Of a stretch of 64,000 nt of DNA, positions 50,635 through 60,343 are shown one piece after another. Location of the stretch: assembly GCA_030432755.1 (NCBI GenBank), contig JAUILZ010000005.1, positions 1 through 64,000 on the forward strand, written 5' to 3'. Position numbers and translations under genes: made by a program. How positions within the stretch are numbered: the stretch's first letter is position 1; the number at the start of each line of letters is the position of its first letter. This DNA is from Gammaproteobacteria bacterium. GTDB taxonomy: Bacteria > Pseudomonadota > Gammaproteobacteria > Arenicellales > Poriferihabitantaceae. The notes under the pieces are model-generated. The model had not been told where the DNA came from, did not search any database, and saw only the letters and a program-made list of their open reading frames with translations.

Positions 50635-51642
50635 CTATATCTCCGTGATCGCCCAGCGCGAACGCACCTCGAAATCGGAATCGGCTGTTCCCGCCCCCAT
50701 GGCCAGGCGCACGCTGCCGGCGTAGGCGATCATGGCGCCGTTGTCGGTGCAGAACTCCGGTCTCGGGTAGTACACCGTCGCGCCGATTTCTTCCGTTCGG
50801 GTTCGCAGTTGTTCCCGGAGCCTGCGATTCGCGCCGACGCCGCCGGCGATGACGATGCAGTTCCTGCCGGTCTGTTTCAGCGCGCGCAGGCACTTGATGC
50901 AGAGCGTATCCACCACCGCGTCCTCGAAGCAGCGCGCGATATCGGCAATGTCCTGCCGGTTGAGTTCAAGACTTTCCGCGGTGGTGCGCACGTGGGTCTT
51001 GAGACCGCTGAAGCTGAAGTCGAGGCCGGGGCGGTTCACCATGGGGCGGGGAAATTCGAAGCGGCAGGGATCACCGTCCAGCGCCGCCTTCGCGATGGCG
51101 GGTCCGCCGGGATAGCCGAGGCCGAGCAGCTTGGCGGTCTTGTCGAAGGCCTCGCCAGCGGCATCGTCGAGGGACTGCCCGAGAATTCGGTAGTCCCCCA
51201 CGTCGGCGACATCCACCAGCATCGAGTGGCCGCCGGAGACCAGCAGCGCGACGAACGGAAACGCCGGCGGCTCGTCCTCCAGCATGGGCGCCAGCAGGTG
51301 GCCCTCCATGTGATGCACGCCCACCGCGGGCACGCCCCAGGCATCGGCCAGGCTGCGACCCACCGATGCGCCCACGAGCAGCGCCCCGGCGAGCCCGGGG
51401 CCCGCGGTCCAGGCCACCGCGTCTACCGGAGGGCTCGATGCGGGAATGTCCGCGAGCAGGCTGTCCACCAGCGGCAGCAGGGTACGGATATGGTCGCGCG
51501 CGGCGAGTTCCGGCACCACCCCGCCGTATTCCCGGTGGAGCTTGATCTGCGACGCCAGGCGATGCACCAGCAGGCCTTGCTCCGTGTCGTAGATCGCCGC
51601 GCCGGTGTCATCGCAGGAAGTCTCGATGCCGAGAACGCGCAC
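50635..51642 (-). CDS. tsaD: tRNA N6-threonylcarbamoyladenosine synthase subunit TsaD
   Basis: A 335-residue protein starting at GTG 51642. It transfers threonylcarbamoyl to A37 of ANN-decoding tRNAs. Landmarks are [28 protein letters not shown] with the two metal His residues, LVSGGHSML, and [18 protein letters not shown]. The start is 3 bases beyond the CaiB gene stop, so it may be co-transcribed with that gene. rpsU, the normal divergent neighbour, is absent. Confidence 0.95.
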   Translation of the reverse strand: MRVLGIETSCDDTGAAIYDTEQGLLVHRLASQIKLHREYGGVVPELAARDHIRTLLPLVDSLLADIPASSPPVDAVAWTAGPGLAGALLVGASVGRSLADAWGVPAVGVHHMEGHLLAPMLEDEPPAFPFVALLVSGGHSMLVDVADVGDYRILGQSLDDAAGEAFDKTAKLLGLGYPGGPAIAKAALDGDPCRFEFPRPMVNRPGLDFSFSGLKTHVRTTAESLELNRQDIADIARCFEDAVVDTLCIKCLRALKQTGRNCIVIAGGVGANRRLREQLRTRTEEIGATVYYPRPEFCTDNGAMIAYAGSVRLAMGAGTADSDFEVRSRWAITEI

Positions 51643-51644
51643 GG

Positions 51645-52865
51645 TCAGGCCTCGTCGGCGACAGGCGCCACGGTCTCGGCGGCGTCGCCGCGCTCCAGCA
51701 TGGCGTCGATCTCGTTGCTGCCGAAGCCGGCTTCCGACAGTACTTCCCGGGTGTGCTGTCCAAGCAGTGGCGCCGGCGCGCGAACCGAACCGGGGGTGGC
51801 CGAGAACTTCACCGGCAGGCCAAGCGCGCCAACCTCGCCTGCCACAGGGTGCTCGGTGCGGACGATCATCTCCCGCGCCAGCGCCTGGGGATCGCGGTGC
51901 ATCTCGCCCACGTCCAGGATCGGGCCGGCGGGGAAATGCCCCTGCTCGAGATGCGCGAGCCAGTCGTCCGTGCCGCGGGTTTTGAAGGTCCTGGTGAGTT
52001 CCTCCTCGAGCACCTCGCGGTTGGCCATGCGCCGGTCGTTGCTGGCGAAGCGTGGGTCGGCCTTCAGTTCAGGGCGCTCGATCAGGTCCACCAGTCGCTC
52101 CCAGTTGGCCTGGTTGGCGGCGCCGATGCTGATCCAGCCGTCGGCGGTCTCGAACGCCTGGTAGGGCGCGTTCAGCGGGTGCGCGGAACCCATGGCGCGC
52201 GGCGGCTCGCCGGTGGCCATGGCGATGGCGGACTGCCAGTAGGTCTGGGTGATGCCCGCCTCGAACAGCGAGGTGTCCACCACCTGGCCCTCGCCGGTCT
52301 TCAGCCGGTGCACGTAGGCCGAGAGAATGCCCATGGCGGCGAGGATGCCGGCGGTGATGTCCGTGACCGGCGCGCCGGACTTCACCGGCGGACGACCCGG
52401 CGCCTCGCCGGTGATGGACATCAGCCCGGACATGCCCTGGGTGATGAGATCGAATCCGCCGCGATGGGCATAGGGTCCCGTGCGACCGAAGCCGGAAACC
52501 GCGCAGTACACCAGCGCGGGGTTCTCCTTCTTCAACACCTCGTAACCCAGGCCGAGCTTTTCCATGGTGCCCATGCGGTAGTTCTCGATCAGCACGTCGG
52601 CGTCCCGCACCAGGCGCAGCAATGCTTCCCGTCCCGCGTCGGATTTCAGGTCGAGGACAATGCCGCGCTTGTTGCGGTTCATCATCAGGAAGGCGGCGCT
52701 CTCCCCCGCGATGGTGGGCGGCACCATGCGCCGGGTGTCGTCGCCGTTGGCCTTCTCCACCTTGATCACGTCGGCGCCCATGTCCGCGAGCATCATGCCC
52801 GCCACCGGCCCCGCCATGATATGCGCGAGTTCGAGGACGCGGCAGCCTTCCAGGGGTCCGGCCAT
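51645..52865 (-). CDS. CaiB/BaiF-type CoA transferase (class III)
   Basis: A 406-residue enzyme from ATG 52865. Landmarks are [41 protein letters not shown], and the catalytic Asp in [33 protein letters not shown] follows. It swaps CoA between carboxylic acids. The enoyl-CoA hydratase gene ends 3 bases upstream, so the two probably act on the same acyl-CoA. The substrate acid is unknown. Confidence 0.9.
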   Translation of the reverse strand: MAGPLEGCRVLELAHIMAGPVAGMMLADMGADVIKVEKANGDDTRRMVPPTIAGESAAFLMMNRNKRGIVLDLKSDAGREALLRLVRDADVLIENYRMGTMEKLGLGYEVLKKENPALVYCAVSGFGRTGPYAHRGGFDLITQGMSGLMSITGEAPGRPPVKSGAPVTDITAGILAAMGILSAYVHRLKTGEGQVVDTSLFEAGITQTYWQSAIAMATGEPPRAMGSAHPLNAPYQAFETADGWISIGAANQANWERLVDLIERPELKADPRFASNDRRMANREVLEEELTRTFKTRGTDDWLAHLEQGHFPAGPILDVGEMHRDPQALAREMIVRTEHPVAGEVGALGLPVKFSATPGSVRAPAPLLGQHTREVLSEAGFGSNEIDAMLERGDAAETVAPVADEA

Positions 52866-52867
52866 CG

Positions 52868-53650
52868 CTATTTCCCCTGCCAGTCCGGCTTTTCCTTGGC
52901 GAGGAATGCCTCCATGCCGTGGCGGAAGTCGCGGCTCTGGTAGCACATCAGCACCATGTCCTCGTCCGTGGCGTCGCCCTTGAGCAGGCGGTGCTGGAGC
53001 ACCTTGGTGGCGCGCAGGGTGAGCGGCGCGTGGGAGGCCACCGTTTCCGCCAGCGCTTCCGCGCGCGCCATCAATGCGTCGTGGTCAGCGAGCACTTCCG
53101 AGACCACGCCGATCGACAGGGCCTCGTCCGCGCCGAGCAGTCGGCTGGTGAAGATCATCTCGCGCGCCCTGGGCGCGCCCATGAGCGCTCCGAGCCTGGC
53201 GAGGGAGCGGCTCGACAGGGTATTGCCCAGGGTGCGCGCGATGGGGAAGCCGTACTTCAGGTCGGCGGTGGCGATGCGCAGGTCGCAGACCGCCGCGATC
53301 ATCGCCCCGCCACCGGTGCAGGCGCCGGCGATGGCGGCGATGGTAGGCACCGGGCAGGTCTCGATCGCATCCAGCACGCGGTCGATCTCCTGCTCGTAGC
53401 CGAGATAGTCCGCGGGGCCGGTGAAATCGCGGAACTGGCGGATATCGGTGCCCGCGGCGAAGGCACGGTCACCGGCGCCGGTAACGATCATGGCGCGACA
53501 ACCCGCCGGGGGACTCGTACATATCTCCGCAAGCTGTGCGTACATCGCGAATGTCATCGCATTGCGCGAGGCGGGGCGATTCAGCGTCAGGCGGGTGATG
53601 GCGCCGTGGCTTTCCACCAGCAGCTCGGGTTCGTTGGCCGGGTTCGACAT
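52868..53650 (-). CDS. Enoyl-CoA hydratase/isomerase family protein
   Basis: A 260-residue crotonase-fold enzyme. It has the oxyanion-hole segments AFAAGTDIRQF and IAGACTGGGAMIAAVCDLRIA. The first catalytic Glu position reads GACTGGGAM rather than the usual GxxxGGGxE, and the second region KYGFPIARTLGNTLSS lacks the typical Glu, so classical hydratase activity is uncertain. It may act as an isomerase, hydrolase or CoA-dependent lyase. Forms a tight operon with the CaiB gene and tsaD. Confidence 0.87.
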   Translation of the reverse strand: MSNPANEPELLVESHGAITRLTLNRPASRNAMTFAMYAQLAEICTSPPAGCRAMIVTGAGDRAFAAGTDIRQFRDFTGPADYLGYEQEIDRVLDAIETCPVPTIAAIAGACTGGGAMIAAVCDLRIATADLKYGFPIARTLGNTLSSRSLARLGALMGAPRAREMIFTSRLLGADEALSIGVVSEVLADHDALMARAEALAETVASHAPLTLRATKVLQHRLLKGDATDEDMVLMCYQSRDFRHGMEAFLAKEKPDWQGK

Positions 53651-53715
53651 GGACAGGAGCGGAATCCCGGGCTGGGCGGGGACGGGATGTCCCGTGATCG
53701 GTCCCGGGGATACAC

Positions 53716-53739
53716 TATAATTTCGGGCCCGCGATTATA
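53716..53739. promoter_or_regulatory. Divergent promoter region with two TATAAT boxes
   Basis: TATAAT occurs on the plus strand at 53716-53721 and on the minus strand at 53739-53734, in the 132-base gap between the enoyl-CoA hydratase gene and the FAD/Fe-S gene. The two boxes face opposite directions around GGGCCCGC. No strong -35 hexamers were seen, so activator help is likely. Confidence 0.42.
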
Positions 53740-53782
53740 GCCGCCGCCCTGACGGCTCGTCCCGGTCGCGAAACGATTCCAG

Positions 53783-56722
53783 ATGAACGACCAAGCACTC
53801 CCATTCGACGCTCTCGCCCGCAACCTGGAAGGGGAACTCCTGACGCATCCGTTCGACCGCGGCCGTTACGCCACGGACGCATCGATGTACCAGATGATTC
53901 CCCTCGGGGTGGTGGCGCCGCGAAGCGCCACTGACATGGAGACGACCCTGGCCTTCGCCCGGAAACACGGCGTGCCGCTGCTGCCGCGTGGGGGTGGCAC
54001 CTCGCAATGTGGGCAAACGGTGAACCGCGGCCTGGTGCTCGACTGCAGCAAACACCTGAACGCGCTCCTCGACCTCGACGTCGAGGCGCGCCGCTGCCGG
54101 GTGCAGCCGGGGATCGTGCTGGACCAGCTCAATCGCGCGCTGAAGCCACACGGCCTGTGGTTTCCGGTGGATGTCTCCACCGCGTCGCGCGCCACGATCG
54201 GCGGGATGACGGCGAACAATTCCTGCGGCAGCCGCTCCATCCGCTACGGCCTGATGCGGGACAACGTGGTGGGCATCGATACCCTGTACGCCGATGGCTC
54301 CCGGGGCAACGCCGGCATCCTACCCGTTTCCGAGGCGACAACTGACGGCCGCTGGGGACCCCTGCTGTCCCTCGGCGCGCGCGAACGGGAGGAAATCGCG
54401 ACGCGCTTCCCGCCGGTGATGCGCCGGGTGGGTGGTTACAACGTCGATGCCCTGGTGCCAGGCCTGTATCACCCCGCCGCGGGCGCCGGCGTGAGCTGCG
54501 CGGACGGCGAGGTCAACACCGCGCACCTGCTGGTGGGCTCCGAGGGCACCCTCGGCCTGTGGGACAGCATCGAGCTGGCGCTGTCGCCACTGCCGCGCAA
54601 CAAGCTGCTGGGTGTCTGCCATTTCCCCACGTTCTATTCCGCCATGGACGCGGCCCAGCATATCGTCAAGCTGGACCCGGTGGCGGTGGAACTGATCGAT
54701 CGCACCATGATCGGCCTGTCCATGGACATCCCGATGTACCGGCCGGTGGTGGAGCAGTTCGTGCGCGGCGAGCCGGACGCCATCCTGCTGGTGGAATTCG
54801 CCGAGGAGGACCAGGCGGAGAACCGCCGCCGCCTCACCGCCCTGGGCGAGTTGATGGGCGACCTCGGCTTTGACTGGGACAACCCGCCCGACAAGCGCGG
54901 CGGCGTGGTGGAGGCCATCGATCCCGCCTTCCAGTCCGCCATCTTCGAGGTGCGCAAGGCTGGCCTCAACATCATGATGTCGATGAAGGAGGAGCGAAAG
55001 CCGATTTCCTTCGTCGAGGACTGCGCGGTGGAGCTGAAGGACCTCGCCGAGTACACCGCGCGCCTGACGGAGATATTCCACAAGCACGGCACCATGGGTA
55101 CCTGGTACGCCCATGCCTCGGTGGGCTGCCTGCACGTGCGGCCGGTGCTCAACCTGCGCCTCGACCAGGACGTGAAGGCGATGCGCGCGATCGCCGAGGA
55201 AGCGTTCGACATGGTGCTCGAGTACAGGGGCTCGCACTCCGGCGAGCACGGCGACGGCCTGGTGCGCTCGGAATTCCACGAGAAGATGTTCGGCCGGCGG
55301 ATGGTGGACAATTTCGCCGAGGTCAAGCGCCACCTCGACCCGGACGGGGTGCTCAATCCCGGCAAGATCGTGGACCCGCCGAAGATGGACGACCGCCACC
55401 TGTTCCGCTACCCGCCGGAGTATCGCGTCAAGCCGATGCAGGTGGCGCTCGACTGGTCCGCCTGGCCCGGCGAGGGCCGCGGCTTCCAGGGAGCGGTGGA
55501 GATGTGCAATAACAACGGCGCCTGCCGCAAGCTCCAGGGCGGCGGCATGTGCCCGTCCTACCGCGTCACCCGTAACGAACGTGACCTCACCCGCGGCCGC
55601 GCCAACAGCCTGCGGCTCGCGATCTCCGGCCAGCTCGGCGACGGCGCGCTTTCGAGCGACGCGATGGCGGAGACGATGCAACTCTGCGTGGGCTGCAAGG
55701 CCTGCAAGCTGGAATGCCCCACCGGCGTCGACATGGCGCGGATGAAGATCGAGGTCGCGGCGGCGCGCTACCGCGAGCGCGGACATACTCTCCACGACCG
55801 CATCGTCGCCAACCTGCCCGCCTGGGCGCCTCGGCTCTCACGAATCGCGGGGCTGGCCAATCTCCCGGGCAAGGTGCCCGGACTGGCGTCGCTGCTGGAA
55901 CCGATCACCGGATTCAGCGCGCGCCGCCCGCTTCCCGCATGGCGCAATGATCGCTATCGACACGTCGATTGTGGTCCCGACGACGGCCAGCCGGTGATCC
56001 TGTTCGCGGACACCTTCAATACCTGGTTCGAGCCGGAGAACCTGCGCGCCGCCGCGCGCGTGCTCGCCGCGGCGGGCTACCGGGTGATCTCCCCGCCCGC
56101 CGCCGGCGATGACCGTCCGCCCTGCTGTGGCCGCACCTGGCTCACCACCGGCGACGTGGATCGCGCGCGACAGGAGATGCAGCGCACGCTGGATGCCTGG
56201 GGCGACGCGGTGGAGGCAGGGGCCGTGGTGGTGGGCCTGGAGCCGAGCTGCACACTGGGTCTGAAGGAGGAACTACCGGGCCTCGCAGGCAGCGAGCAGG
56301 CCAGACGCGTCGCGGACAACATCCTGCTTTTCGAGGAACTACTTGCCACGCAAAAGCCGGAACTCGCGCTACGCGCGCCGGCGAAGAAAGCCCTGCTGCA
56401 CGGCCATTGCCACCAGAAGGCCCATCGCCAACTGTCCCATGTCGAGTCGGTGCTCGGCATGATTCCCGACTTCAGCGTGGAAACAATCGAATCCGCCTGC
56501 TGCGGCATGGCCGGGGCATTCGGATACGGCAGTGATACGTGGAAGGTATCCGTGGACATGGCCGAGGCCGACCTCCTGCCCGCGGTGCGCGCCGCGGACC
56601 CGGACACGCTGATCGTCGCCGACGGCACCTCCTGCCGCCACCAGGTGGAACTCGGCGCCGGACGCGAAGCGCTGCACGTCGCGCGGGTGCTGGACATGGC
56701 CCTTGGGGAAGAGACTCGCTAG
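53783..56722 (+). CDS. FAD-linked and Fe-S-cluster oxidoreductase (YdiJ/D-2-hydroxyacid dehydrogenase type)
   Basis: A 979-residue three-part protein. Residues about 40-200 bind FAD (VPLLPRGGGTSQCGQTVNRG, ATIGGMTANNSCGSRS). About 220-545 form the FAD-oxidase C domain, ending LDPDGVLNPGKIVDP. Two cysteine clusters follow: CNNNGACRKLQGGGMCPSYR (about 575) and LCVGCKACKLECPTGVDM (about 636). The C-terminal part has two CCG-type motifs, RPPCCGRTWL and ESACCGMAGAFGYG, plus HGHCHQKAH. Enzymes of this build oxidise D-lactate or D-2-hydroxyglutarate and pass electrons to the quinone pool. Confidence 0.92.
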   Translation: MNDQALPFDALARNLEGELLTHPFDRGRYATDASMYQMIPLGVVAPRSATDMETTLAFARKHGVPLLPRGGGTSQCGQTVNRGLVLDCSKHLNALLDLDVEARRCRVQPGIVLDQLNRALKPHGLWFPVDVSTASRATIGGMTANNSCGSRSIRYGLMRDNVVGIDTLYADGSRGNAGILPVSEATTDGRWGPLLSLGAREREEIATRFPPVMRRVGGYNVDALVPGLYHPAAGAGVSCADGEVNTAHLLVGSEGTLGLWDSIELALSPLPRNKLLGVCHFPTFYSAMDAAQHIVKLDPVAVELIDRTMIGLSMDIPMYRPVVEQFVRGEPDAILLVEFAEEDQAENRRRLTALGELMGDLGFDWDNPPDKRGGVVEAIDPAFQSAIFEVRKAGLNIMMSMKEERKPISFVEDCAVELKDLAEYTARLTEIFHKHGTMGTWYAHASVGCLHVRPVLNLRLDQDVKAMRAIAEEAFDMVLEYRGSHSGEHGDGLVRSEFHEKMFGRRMVDNFAEVKRHLDPDGVLNPGKIVDPPKMDDRHLFRYPPEYRVKPMQVALDWSAWPGEGRGFQGAVEMCNNNGACRKLQGGGMCPSYRVTRNERDLTRGRANSLRLAISGQLGDGALSSDAMAETMQLCVGCKACKLECPTGVDMARMKIEVAAARYRERGHTLHDRIVANLPAWAPRLSRIAGLANLPGKVPGLASLLEPITGFSARRPLPAWRNDRYRHVDCGPDDGQPVILFADTFNTWFEPENLRAAARVLAAAGYRVISPPAAGDDRPPCCGRTWLTTGDVDRARQEMQRTLDAWGDAVEAGAVVVGLEPSCTLGLKEELPGLAGSEQARRVADNILLFEELLATQKPELALRAPAKKALLHGHCHQKAHRQLSHVESVLGMIPDFSVETIESACCGMAGAFGYGSDTWKVSVDMAEADLLPAVRAADPDTLIVADGTSCRHQVELGAGREALHVARVLDMALGEETR

Positions 56723-56730
56723 ACCGTAAG

Positions 56731-56905
56731 ATGGATTCCAGCTTTCGCTGGAATTACGGCGTAGCGAGGCGCGACGAGTACAGAAACTTTGAAACGCCAG
56801 CGAAGGCTGGCGTCCATGTCGGGCTGTACTCCAACCGTCACGGCGAGGGGAACCGGCAGGGATTCCAGCGCTTGTATTCTGGATCCCGGCCTACGCCGGG
56901 ATTAC
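56731..56905. repeat. Dispersed palindrome array (locus C)
   Basis: Three palindromes lie between the FAD/Fe-S gene and gapA: TCCAGCTTTCGCTGGA at 56731-56757, CCAGCGAAGGCTGG at 56791-56817, and a diverged CCCGGCCTACGCCGGG at 56881-56905. They alternate in the two orientations seen at the other loci. Nothing else was found in this 234-base gap. Confidence 0.8.
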
Positions 56906-56956
56906 TGAATCGAGGGAAGCGCTACAATGCCGGCTCCTCAATACACGGAGTGCAAC

Positions 56957-57964
56957 ATGGGAGTTCGCATCGCGATCAATGGTTTCGGACGTATCGGCCG
57001 GCTCACGCTGCGCCACCTGCTGGCCCGGCGGAACGTCGAGGTGGTGGCGATCAATGATCTTGCCGACGCCGAAAACCTCGCCAACCTGTTCCAGCATGAC
57101 TCGGCCCAGGGCGCCTGGCCCGGCAAGGTCGCGCTGAAGGAGCAAAGCCTTGTCGTTGGTCGGCGGCGGATTCCCCTGTTTCGCGAGACGGATCCCGGCG
57201 CGCTGCCGTGGAAGCGGCTCAAGGTGGACGTGGTGCTGGAGTGTACCGGTGTGTTCCGAGACCGCGCGGGGGCGGAAAAGCACCTGCGCGCCGGTGCGCG
57301 CAAGGTCGCGATCTCTGCGCCGGCCAAGGGTGCGGATGTCACCACGGTGGTGCTGGGCGTCAACGACGAGGTCCTGTCGCCCCGCGACCGGGTGGTATCC
57401 AATGCCTCCTGCACCACCAATTGTCTTGCACCAGTGGTGAAGGTGATCGACTCCCACTACGGCATCGTCCAGGGTTCCATGACCACCACGCACGCATACA
57501 CCGGCGGCCAGGCCCTCGTGGACTCCCCCAACAAGGACCTGCGGCGCGCGCGCTCGGCCGCGATCAACATCGTGCCAACCAGCACCGGCGCCGCCACGGC
57601 GCTCTCACAGGTATGGCCCGCGGTGGAGGGAAAAATATCCGCGCTCGCGCTGCGGGTTCCGGTGGTTACCGGTTCGCTGGTGGAACTCAACGTGCTCGTT
57701 GAAAAGCCCGCCGATACCGCGGCGATAAACCGGCGTTTCCGCGCCGCGGCCCGGGGGCCAATGAAGGGCATTCTCGAGTACAGCGAGGCGCCGCTGGTGT
57801 CCACGGACATCATCGGCAACACGCATTCCTCGGTTTTTGACGCCGGCCTCACCCAGGTCCATGGCAAACTGCTGAAAGTAGTGAGCTGGTACGACAACGA
57901 GGCGGGCTATGCCGCGCGCATGGCCGACCTCGCGCTCCTGCTCGGCAGGATGCCGCGCCGCTGA
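56957..57964 (+). CDS. gapA: Glyceraldehyde-3-phosphate dehydrogenase
   Basis: A 335-residue enzyme. ATG 56957 gives the normal N terminus MGVRIAINGFGRIGRL. The catalytic Cys152 sits in SNASCTTNCLAP, and the catalytic His is in TTTHAYTGGQ. The S-loop and SWYDNEAGYA end are complete. It oxidises glyceraldehyde 3-phosphate with NAD in glycolysis. No pgk or tkt gene is next to it, so it is outside the usual gluconeogenic cluster. Confidence 0.95.
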   Translation: MGVRIAINGFGRIGRLTLRHLLARRNVEVVAINDLADAENLANLFQHDSAQGAWPGKVALKEQSLVVGRRRIPLFRETDPGALPWKRLKVDVVLECTGVFRDRAGAEKHLRAGARKVAISAPAKGADVTTVVLGVNDEVLSPRDRVVSNASCTTNCLAPVVKVIDSHYGIVQGSMTTTHAYTGGQALVDSPNKDLRRARSAAINIVPTSTGAATALSQVWPAVEGKISALALRVPVVTGSLVELNVLVEKPADTAAINRRFRAAARGPMKGILEYSEAPLVSTDIIGNTHSSVFDAGLTQVHGKLLKVVSWYDNEAGYAARMADLALLLGRMPRR

Positions 57965-57989
57965 TCCGCTTACATCCAGGAGTAACCAC

Positions 57990-58847
57990 ATGCAAATCAT
58001 CCAGCCAGCAACGCGCGATCTCGGCGACTTCAGCGTACGCCGGCTGCTACCGGCGGCGCAGTGTCGATCCGTCGGTCCATTCGTGTTCTTCGATCACTTC
58101 GGCCCGGTGCAGTTTCCACCGGGAAAGGGCGTCGATGTGCGCCCCCACCCCCATATCGGCCTCGCTACGCTGACCTACCTGTTCGAGGGCGAGATCGTGC
58201 ACCGCGACAGCCTCGGCGAGCATCAGGTGATCCGCCCGGGTGCGGTGAACCTGATGACCGCGGGCCGCGGCATCGTCCATTCCGAGCGCTCCGGTGCGGA
58301 CCTCGACGAGGTGTCCAGCATGCACGGGCTGCAGACCTGGATGGCGTTGCCGAACGGCGGCGAGGAATGCGATCCGGCCTTCGTCCATTACCCCGCCGAC
58401 AGCATCCCCCGGGTGACGGACGGCGGCATACGGGTCAACGTGGTGGCAGGACAATTCGCCGGCGCGCTGTCGCCCGTGCAATGCGCGGTGCCGACGCTTT
58501 ATCTCGATATCCATCTCCCTGCCGGCGCGACGATCACCCTGCCGGAGGAAACCGCGGAAATCGCGCTCTTCGTGGTGGACGGCGAGGTCGAACTGGCGGG
58601 CGAGCCGGTGCCTCCCCTCGCCATGGGACGGCCCGGCGCGCCGGGAGCCAGCGTGGCCGCGCTCGGCGACAGTCACGTGGTGGCCGTTGGCGGCGACCCG
58701 GTGGGAGAACGTTTCGTCTGGTGGAACTTCGTTTCGAGTTCCCGCGAGCGAATCCGCGAGGCGGCGGACCAGTGGCGTGACGGCGGTTTCCCGAAGGTGC
58801 CGGGCGACGAGGAGGAATTCATTCCGCTGCCCGATACTAATTGGTGA
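57990..58847 (+). CDS. Pirin-family bicupin
   Basis: A 285-residue protein from ATG 57990, preceded by CAGGAGT. The pirin signature is GPFVFFDHFGPV, then VRPHPHIGLATLTYLFEGEIVHRDSLG, with the metal His residues, and GRGIVHSERSG. Pirins act as quercetinases or redox-linked regulators. The last residues and stop (NW, TGA) come from the repeat at 58841-58917, so the native C terminus may have been changed by that insertion. Confidence 0.9.
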   Translation: MQIIQPATRDLGDFSVRRLLPAAQCRSVGPFVFFDHFGPVQFPPGKGVDVRPHPHIGLATLTYLFEGEIVHRDSLGEHQVIRPGAVNLMTAGRGIVHSERSGADLDEVSSMHGLQTWMALPNGGEECDPAFVHYPADSIPRVTDGGIRVNVVAGQFAGALSPVQCAVPTLYLDIHLPAGATITLPEETAEIALFVVDGEVELAGEPVPPLAMGRPGAPGASVAALGDSHVVAVGGDPVGERFVWWNFVSSSRERIREAADQWRDGGFPKVPGDEEEFIPLPDTNW

Positions 58848-58917
58848 CAGTTTACCTATTTCCGTGACGGCGCCCGACCTGAAGATCGCATTGATGAAAT
58901 AAGTAAACTGTCACCAA
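58841..58917. repeat. GGTGACAGTTTACC-type hairpin repeat, copy 1
   Basis: The ends TTGGTGACAGTTTACCTATT and AAATAAGTAAACTGTCACCA are inverted complements with one mismatch, separated by about 33 bases of unique sequence. The left end contributes the pirin stop codon. Similar sequence is commonly seen as REP-like elements near RAYT-type transposases, but no transposase gene lies in the window. Confidence 0.75.
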
Positions 58918-58995
58918 ATTTCACCAAATTTGCACGGTTGCGACATTGGGCGATCGCGCGCTGGCTTCGCGACGGCGGCAGGTCTAACCTCCGTT

Positions 58996-59075
58996 ATTGG
59001 TGACAGTTTACCTATTTCGCGGATGCGCCTTCATATAACGAACCGATCGACTGAAATAGGTAAACTGTCACCAAT
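58996..59075. repeat. GGTGACAGTTTACC-type hairpin repeat, copy 2
   Basis: Inverted ends ATTGGTGACAGTTTACCTAT and ATAGGTAAACTGTCACCAAT match perfectly over 20 bases, with about 40 bases between. It lies 78 bases after copy 1 and ends right where the M24 peptidase reading frame would be expected to start. Confidence 0.78.
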
Positions 59076-59097
59076 TAGTGCTAATGACAATGACCGG

Positions 59098-60336
59098 GTG
59101 GAGATCGGCCCCACCAGTCTCGCGTTCGACGAATGGGAGGCTCTCGGCCTCGAATGTCCCGACCTCGATGCCATGCGGCGCTACCGCCTGGCGCGCATCC
59201 AGGCCGAACTGGCGCGGCGCGATCTCGCCGGTGTCCTGCTGTTCGATCCGCTCAACATCCGTTACGCCACCGACACCAGCAACATGCAGGTGTGGATCAC
59301 CCACAACCATGCGCGCGCCTGTTTCGTTGCAACCGATGGTTACATCGTCCTGTGGGACTTCCACAGTTGCAGTCATCTTTCCGGATACCTGCCGCTGGTC
59401 CGGGAACTGCGCTCGGGGGCATCTTTCTTCTACATGGAATCCGGCGACCAGGTAGAAAGCCATGCCGCCCGCTTCGTGGACTCGGTGAACGACATACTGC
59501 GCGAACACGCTGGCGGCAATCGTCGCATCGCCGTAGACAAGATCGAGATCGCCGGCTTGCGCGCACTCGATCGTGCCGGAATCGAGGTGCACGATGGCCA
59601 GGAGGTAATGGAGCTCGCGCGCGTGATCAAGGGCCCGGACGAGATCCGCGCGATGCGCTGCTCCATCGCCTCCACAGAGATCGCCATGGGGCTGATGCAA
59701 CAGGCGGGCGTGCCCGGGATCACGGAAAACGACATCTGGGCGGTGCTGCACGCCGAGAACATCCGTCGTGGCGGCGAATGGATCGAGTGCCGCCTGCTGT
59801 CCACCGGGCCGCGCACCAACCCGTGGTTCCAGGAATGCGGCCCGCGGGTGGTGGAAAACGGCGACATCCTCGCGGTGGACACCGACCTCGTGGGACCCTA
59901 CGGCATCTGCGCCGACATCTCCCGCTCCTGGATCATCGGCGATGCCGAACCCACGGCGGAGCAGAAACGTCTTTACCGCATCGCCCACGAACATATCCAG
60001 GTCAACATGGCGCTGCTCGCACCCGGCGTTACGCTGCGCGAGATCACGGAAAAGGGGCATCGCCTGCCGGAGGAATTCCGCCCCCAGCGCTACGGCGTGA
60101 TGATGCACGGCGTGGGGCTATGCGACGAGTACCCGTGCGTGCGCTATCCCGAGGACGTGGAAGCCCATGGCTACGATGCGGTCCTCGAGCCCGGCATGGT
60201 GCTCTGCGTGGAAGCCTACATCGGCGCCGTAGGCGGGCGCGAGGGAATCAAGCTCGAGGACCAGGTGCTGGTCGCGGAGACCGGCTACGAGAACCTCACC
60301 CGTTATCCGTTCGAGGCGGCATTACTGGCGGATTGA
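59098..60336 (+). CDS. M24-family metallopeptidase (Xaa-Pro dipeptidase-like)
   Basis: About 412 residues from GTG 59098. The frame is open further up, with ATG 59023 inside repeat copy 2 and ATT 59074 at its edge; no start has a good ribosome site. The metal ligands are present: Asp in LAVDTDLVGPYG and ICADISRSW, His in MMHGVGLCDEYP, and Glu in LCVEAYIG and KLEDQVLV. The N-terminal creatinase-like domain has GVLLFDPLNIRYATDTSNMQVW. It probably cleaves a C-N bond in a dipeptide or small osmolyte-related substrate. Convergent with uraA. Confidence 0.83.
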   Translation: MEIGPTSLAFDEWEALGLECPDLDAMRRYRLARIQAELARRDLAGVLLFDPLNIRYATDTSNMQVWITHNHARACFVATDGYIVLWDFHSCSHLSGYLPLVRELRSGASFFYMESGDQVESHAARFVDSVNDILREHAGGNRRIAVDKIEIAGLRALDRAGIEVHDGQEVMELARVIKGPDEIRAMRCSIASTEIAMGLMQQAGVPGITENDIWAVLHAENIRRGGEWIECRLLSTGPRTNPWFQECGPRVVENGDILAVDTDLVGPYGICADISRSWIIGDAEPTAEQKRLYRIAHEHIQVNMALLAPGVTLREITEKGHRLPEEFRPQRYGVMMHGVGLCDEYPCVRYPEDVEAHGYDAVLEPGMVLCVEAYIGAVGGREGIKLEDQVLVAETGYENLTRYPFEAALLAD

Positions 60337-60343
60337 ACGTGTC

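Noticed and set aside
58841..59075. The two GGTGACAGTTTACC hairpins as ends of one insertion sequence
   Set aside because: Each copy is a complete hairpin on its own and only 78 bases lie between them, too short for a transposase.
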